Made by a program: the position numbers and the translations under genes. Shown one piece after another: positions 63,246 through 64,000 of a stretch of DNA of 64,000 nucleotides. The notes under the pieces are model-generated. The model saw only the letters and a list, made by a program, of their open reading frames with translations, was not told the DNA's origin and did no database searches. Positions within the stretch are counted from its first letter, which is position 1. The number at the start of each line of letters is the position of its first letter. Source of the DNA: Pontibacter qinzhouensis (lineage in GTDB: Bacteria > Bacteroidota > Bacteroidia > Cytophagales > Hymenobacteraceae); the NCBI RefSeq assembly GCF_008017455.1, contig NZ_VRTY01000018.1, positions 1 to 64,000 on the forward strand, in the 5' to 3' direction.

Positions 63246-64000
63246 TCAGGCTATGGCTGATTTTTCCTGCAGCTCCGGGAAGAACATCTGTAGCTGCTCG
63301 CGGTAAAGGCGCATCACCTGCGATGTTTCATCCAGTTCCACATCATCAAAGGTTAAGGGCTCATCGCGCTTCACATCGCGCTTCAGAACTGCTCCTTCGG
63401 CTAACCCGATCGGTAAAAGATTCTCCTGGCGCGCAACCGGTGCGTTCTCGCATTGGCCGTAGGTGTCGTAACCTCCCAATCCATCGAGCTGCTTTCCTGC
63501 AGGCAGGTCGGTTTTAGCCAGTGTTATTACATCAACTACAGGCCCCGCTATTGGTGCCATTATCACATCCTGAAACTCTACCATTTTACCTATAGAGTGA
63601 GGCAGCTCAAAGTAACACAGGTGGTACGGGGTGTAAAAGCTGTACAGCGGGCCTTTTCCGAGTTTACCGTACTCTAAATATTTCTTTGTCATGGGGTCGT
63701 CGGCGGTCGCATATACGAAAACGCCCGGGCCGGGTTTCGGACCTACCACATAATCTACAATGCCACCTAAGCGCTTCAGTTCTTCTACATCGTACATGGA
63801 GGTCATGTCATCCACGTGGCCATCGTAGTTAATGCCGATCATGCCGCGCTTGGCTACTCCCATGCCGGTTGCATTGGCCACGCAGGCCTGCTCAAACGAT
63901 ATTTTAGTGCCGTCAGCAAAAGAGGTGACCATTTCAGGAGTCATGTCCCAGGTGGCGGCGAAACCAGCCTGGGTAGTGGGGTTACGATAATAGTCCTGCA
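63246..64000 (-). CDS. SAF-domain/homoserine-dehydrogenase-like protein, C-terminal part (runs off the right edge)
   Basis: The open frame continues to 64000 on the minus strand with no stop (QDYYRNPTTQAGFAATWDM precedes the internal Met at 63944). About 251 residues visible. GPKPGPGVFVYATADDP, YTPYHLCYFELPHS and the C-terminal SAF-type domain (LPIGLAEGAVLKRDVKRDEP, LTFDDVELD) match the predicted homoserine dehydrogenase-like proteins (COG4091 group) found in surface-polysaccharide clusters. It lies 134 bp upstream of the epimerase on the same strand, with a low-complexity repeat in between. Confidence 0.85.
   Translation of the reverse strand, partial: QDYYRNPTTQAGFAATWDMTPEMVTSFADGTKISFEQACVANATGMGVAKRGMIGINYDGHVDDMTSMYDVEELKRLGGIVDYVVGPKPGPGVFVYATADDPMTKKYLEYGKLGKGPLYSFYTPYHLCYFELPHSIGKMVEFQDVIMAPIAGPVVDVITLAKTDLPAGKQLDGLGGYDTYGQCENAPVARQENLLPIGLAEGAVLKRDVKRDEPLTFDDVELDETSQVMRLYREQLQMFFPELQEKSAIA

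Overview
The window looks like a chromosomal segment of a Bacteroidota bacterium, probably order Cytophagales and plausibly Hymenobacteraceae (a Pontibacter relative). The reasons are paired SusC/SusD genes, promoters of the TTG(18-20)TAnnTTTG type, LytS/LytTR signalling genes, almost no Shine-Dalgarno sequences, and a heavy load of short intergenic repeats. The taxonomic placement is inference from gene content, not a database result.

Layout. 1-2833 (minus): biotin genes bioB, bioF and the start of bioD. 3488-3656: a miniature element with a 5-bp target duplication. 3731-5692 (minus): gyrB. 6485-6620: a standalone tRNA-like RNA with its own promoter and terminator. 7095-10663 (minus): a TSUP/TauE-type exporter with a DUF2490 protein, an Rrf2 regulator and a DUF481-like protein. 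11462-24639 (plus): SusC1, SusD1, two large DoxX-like membrane proteins, a lipoprotein cytochrome c, a SoxC-like molybdoenzyme, a CrtI-like FAD oxidoreductase and a YeiH-type exporter. 25275-26758 (minus): an AT-rich island with an HNH nuclease and a VapBC-like pair. 27306-32278: an O-acetylhomoserine-sulfhydrylase-like protein without its PLP lysine, a degenerate peroxiredoxin, an alpha/beta hydrolase and an FAD/NAD(P)-binding protein. 33343-40836 (plus): a second SusC-SusD-DoxX-DoxX cassette in the same order. 41199-49656: an epimerase, an odd tRNA, a cation diffusion facilitator, an AraC regulator, a LytS/LytTR pair, a TIM-barrel-like protein and a CPA2 antiporter. 49874-51711 (minus): a second PLP-fold protein followed by an intact peroxiredoxin. 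52506-55276: chromate resistance with a ChrB-AraC fusion. 55688-60527: an alanine symporter, three tRNAs and a VWA/TPR pair. 60710-64000 (minus): nucleotide-sugar genes.

The most interesting content is a probable sulfur-compound uptake and oxidation system spread over about 40 kb and partly duplicated. Both SusCD-DoxX-DoxX cassettes and both PLP-fold/peroxiredoxin units have promoters carrying the same motif (about TTTGTMTACTAWTYCTATAG) over the likely transcription start. The two susC genes also share a leader hairpin just before the start codon. SoxC, cytochrome, TauE-like, YeiH-like and OASH-like neighbours all point to sulfur chemistry. The substrate and the regulator are inferred, and the Rrf2 protein at 9165-9626 is the only local candidate regulator I see.

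At least six families of short repeats occupy the gaps. One is a 30-35 bp hairpin unit present about 20 times. Others are 114-135 bp foldback elements with terminal inverted repeats. No rRNA operon, CRISPR array, prophage or intact insertion sequence was seen.
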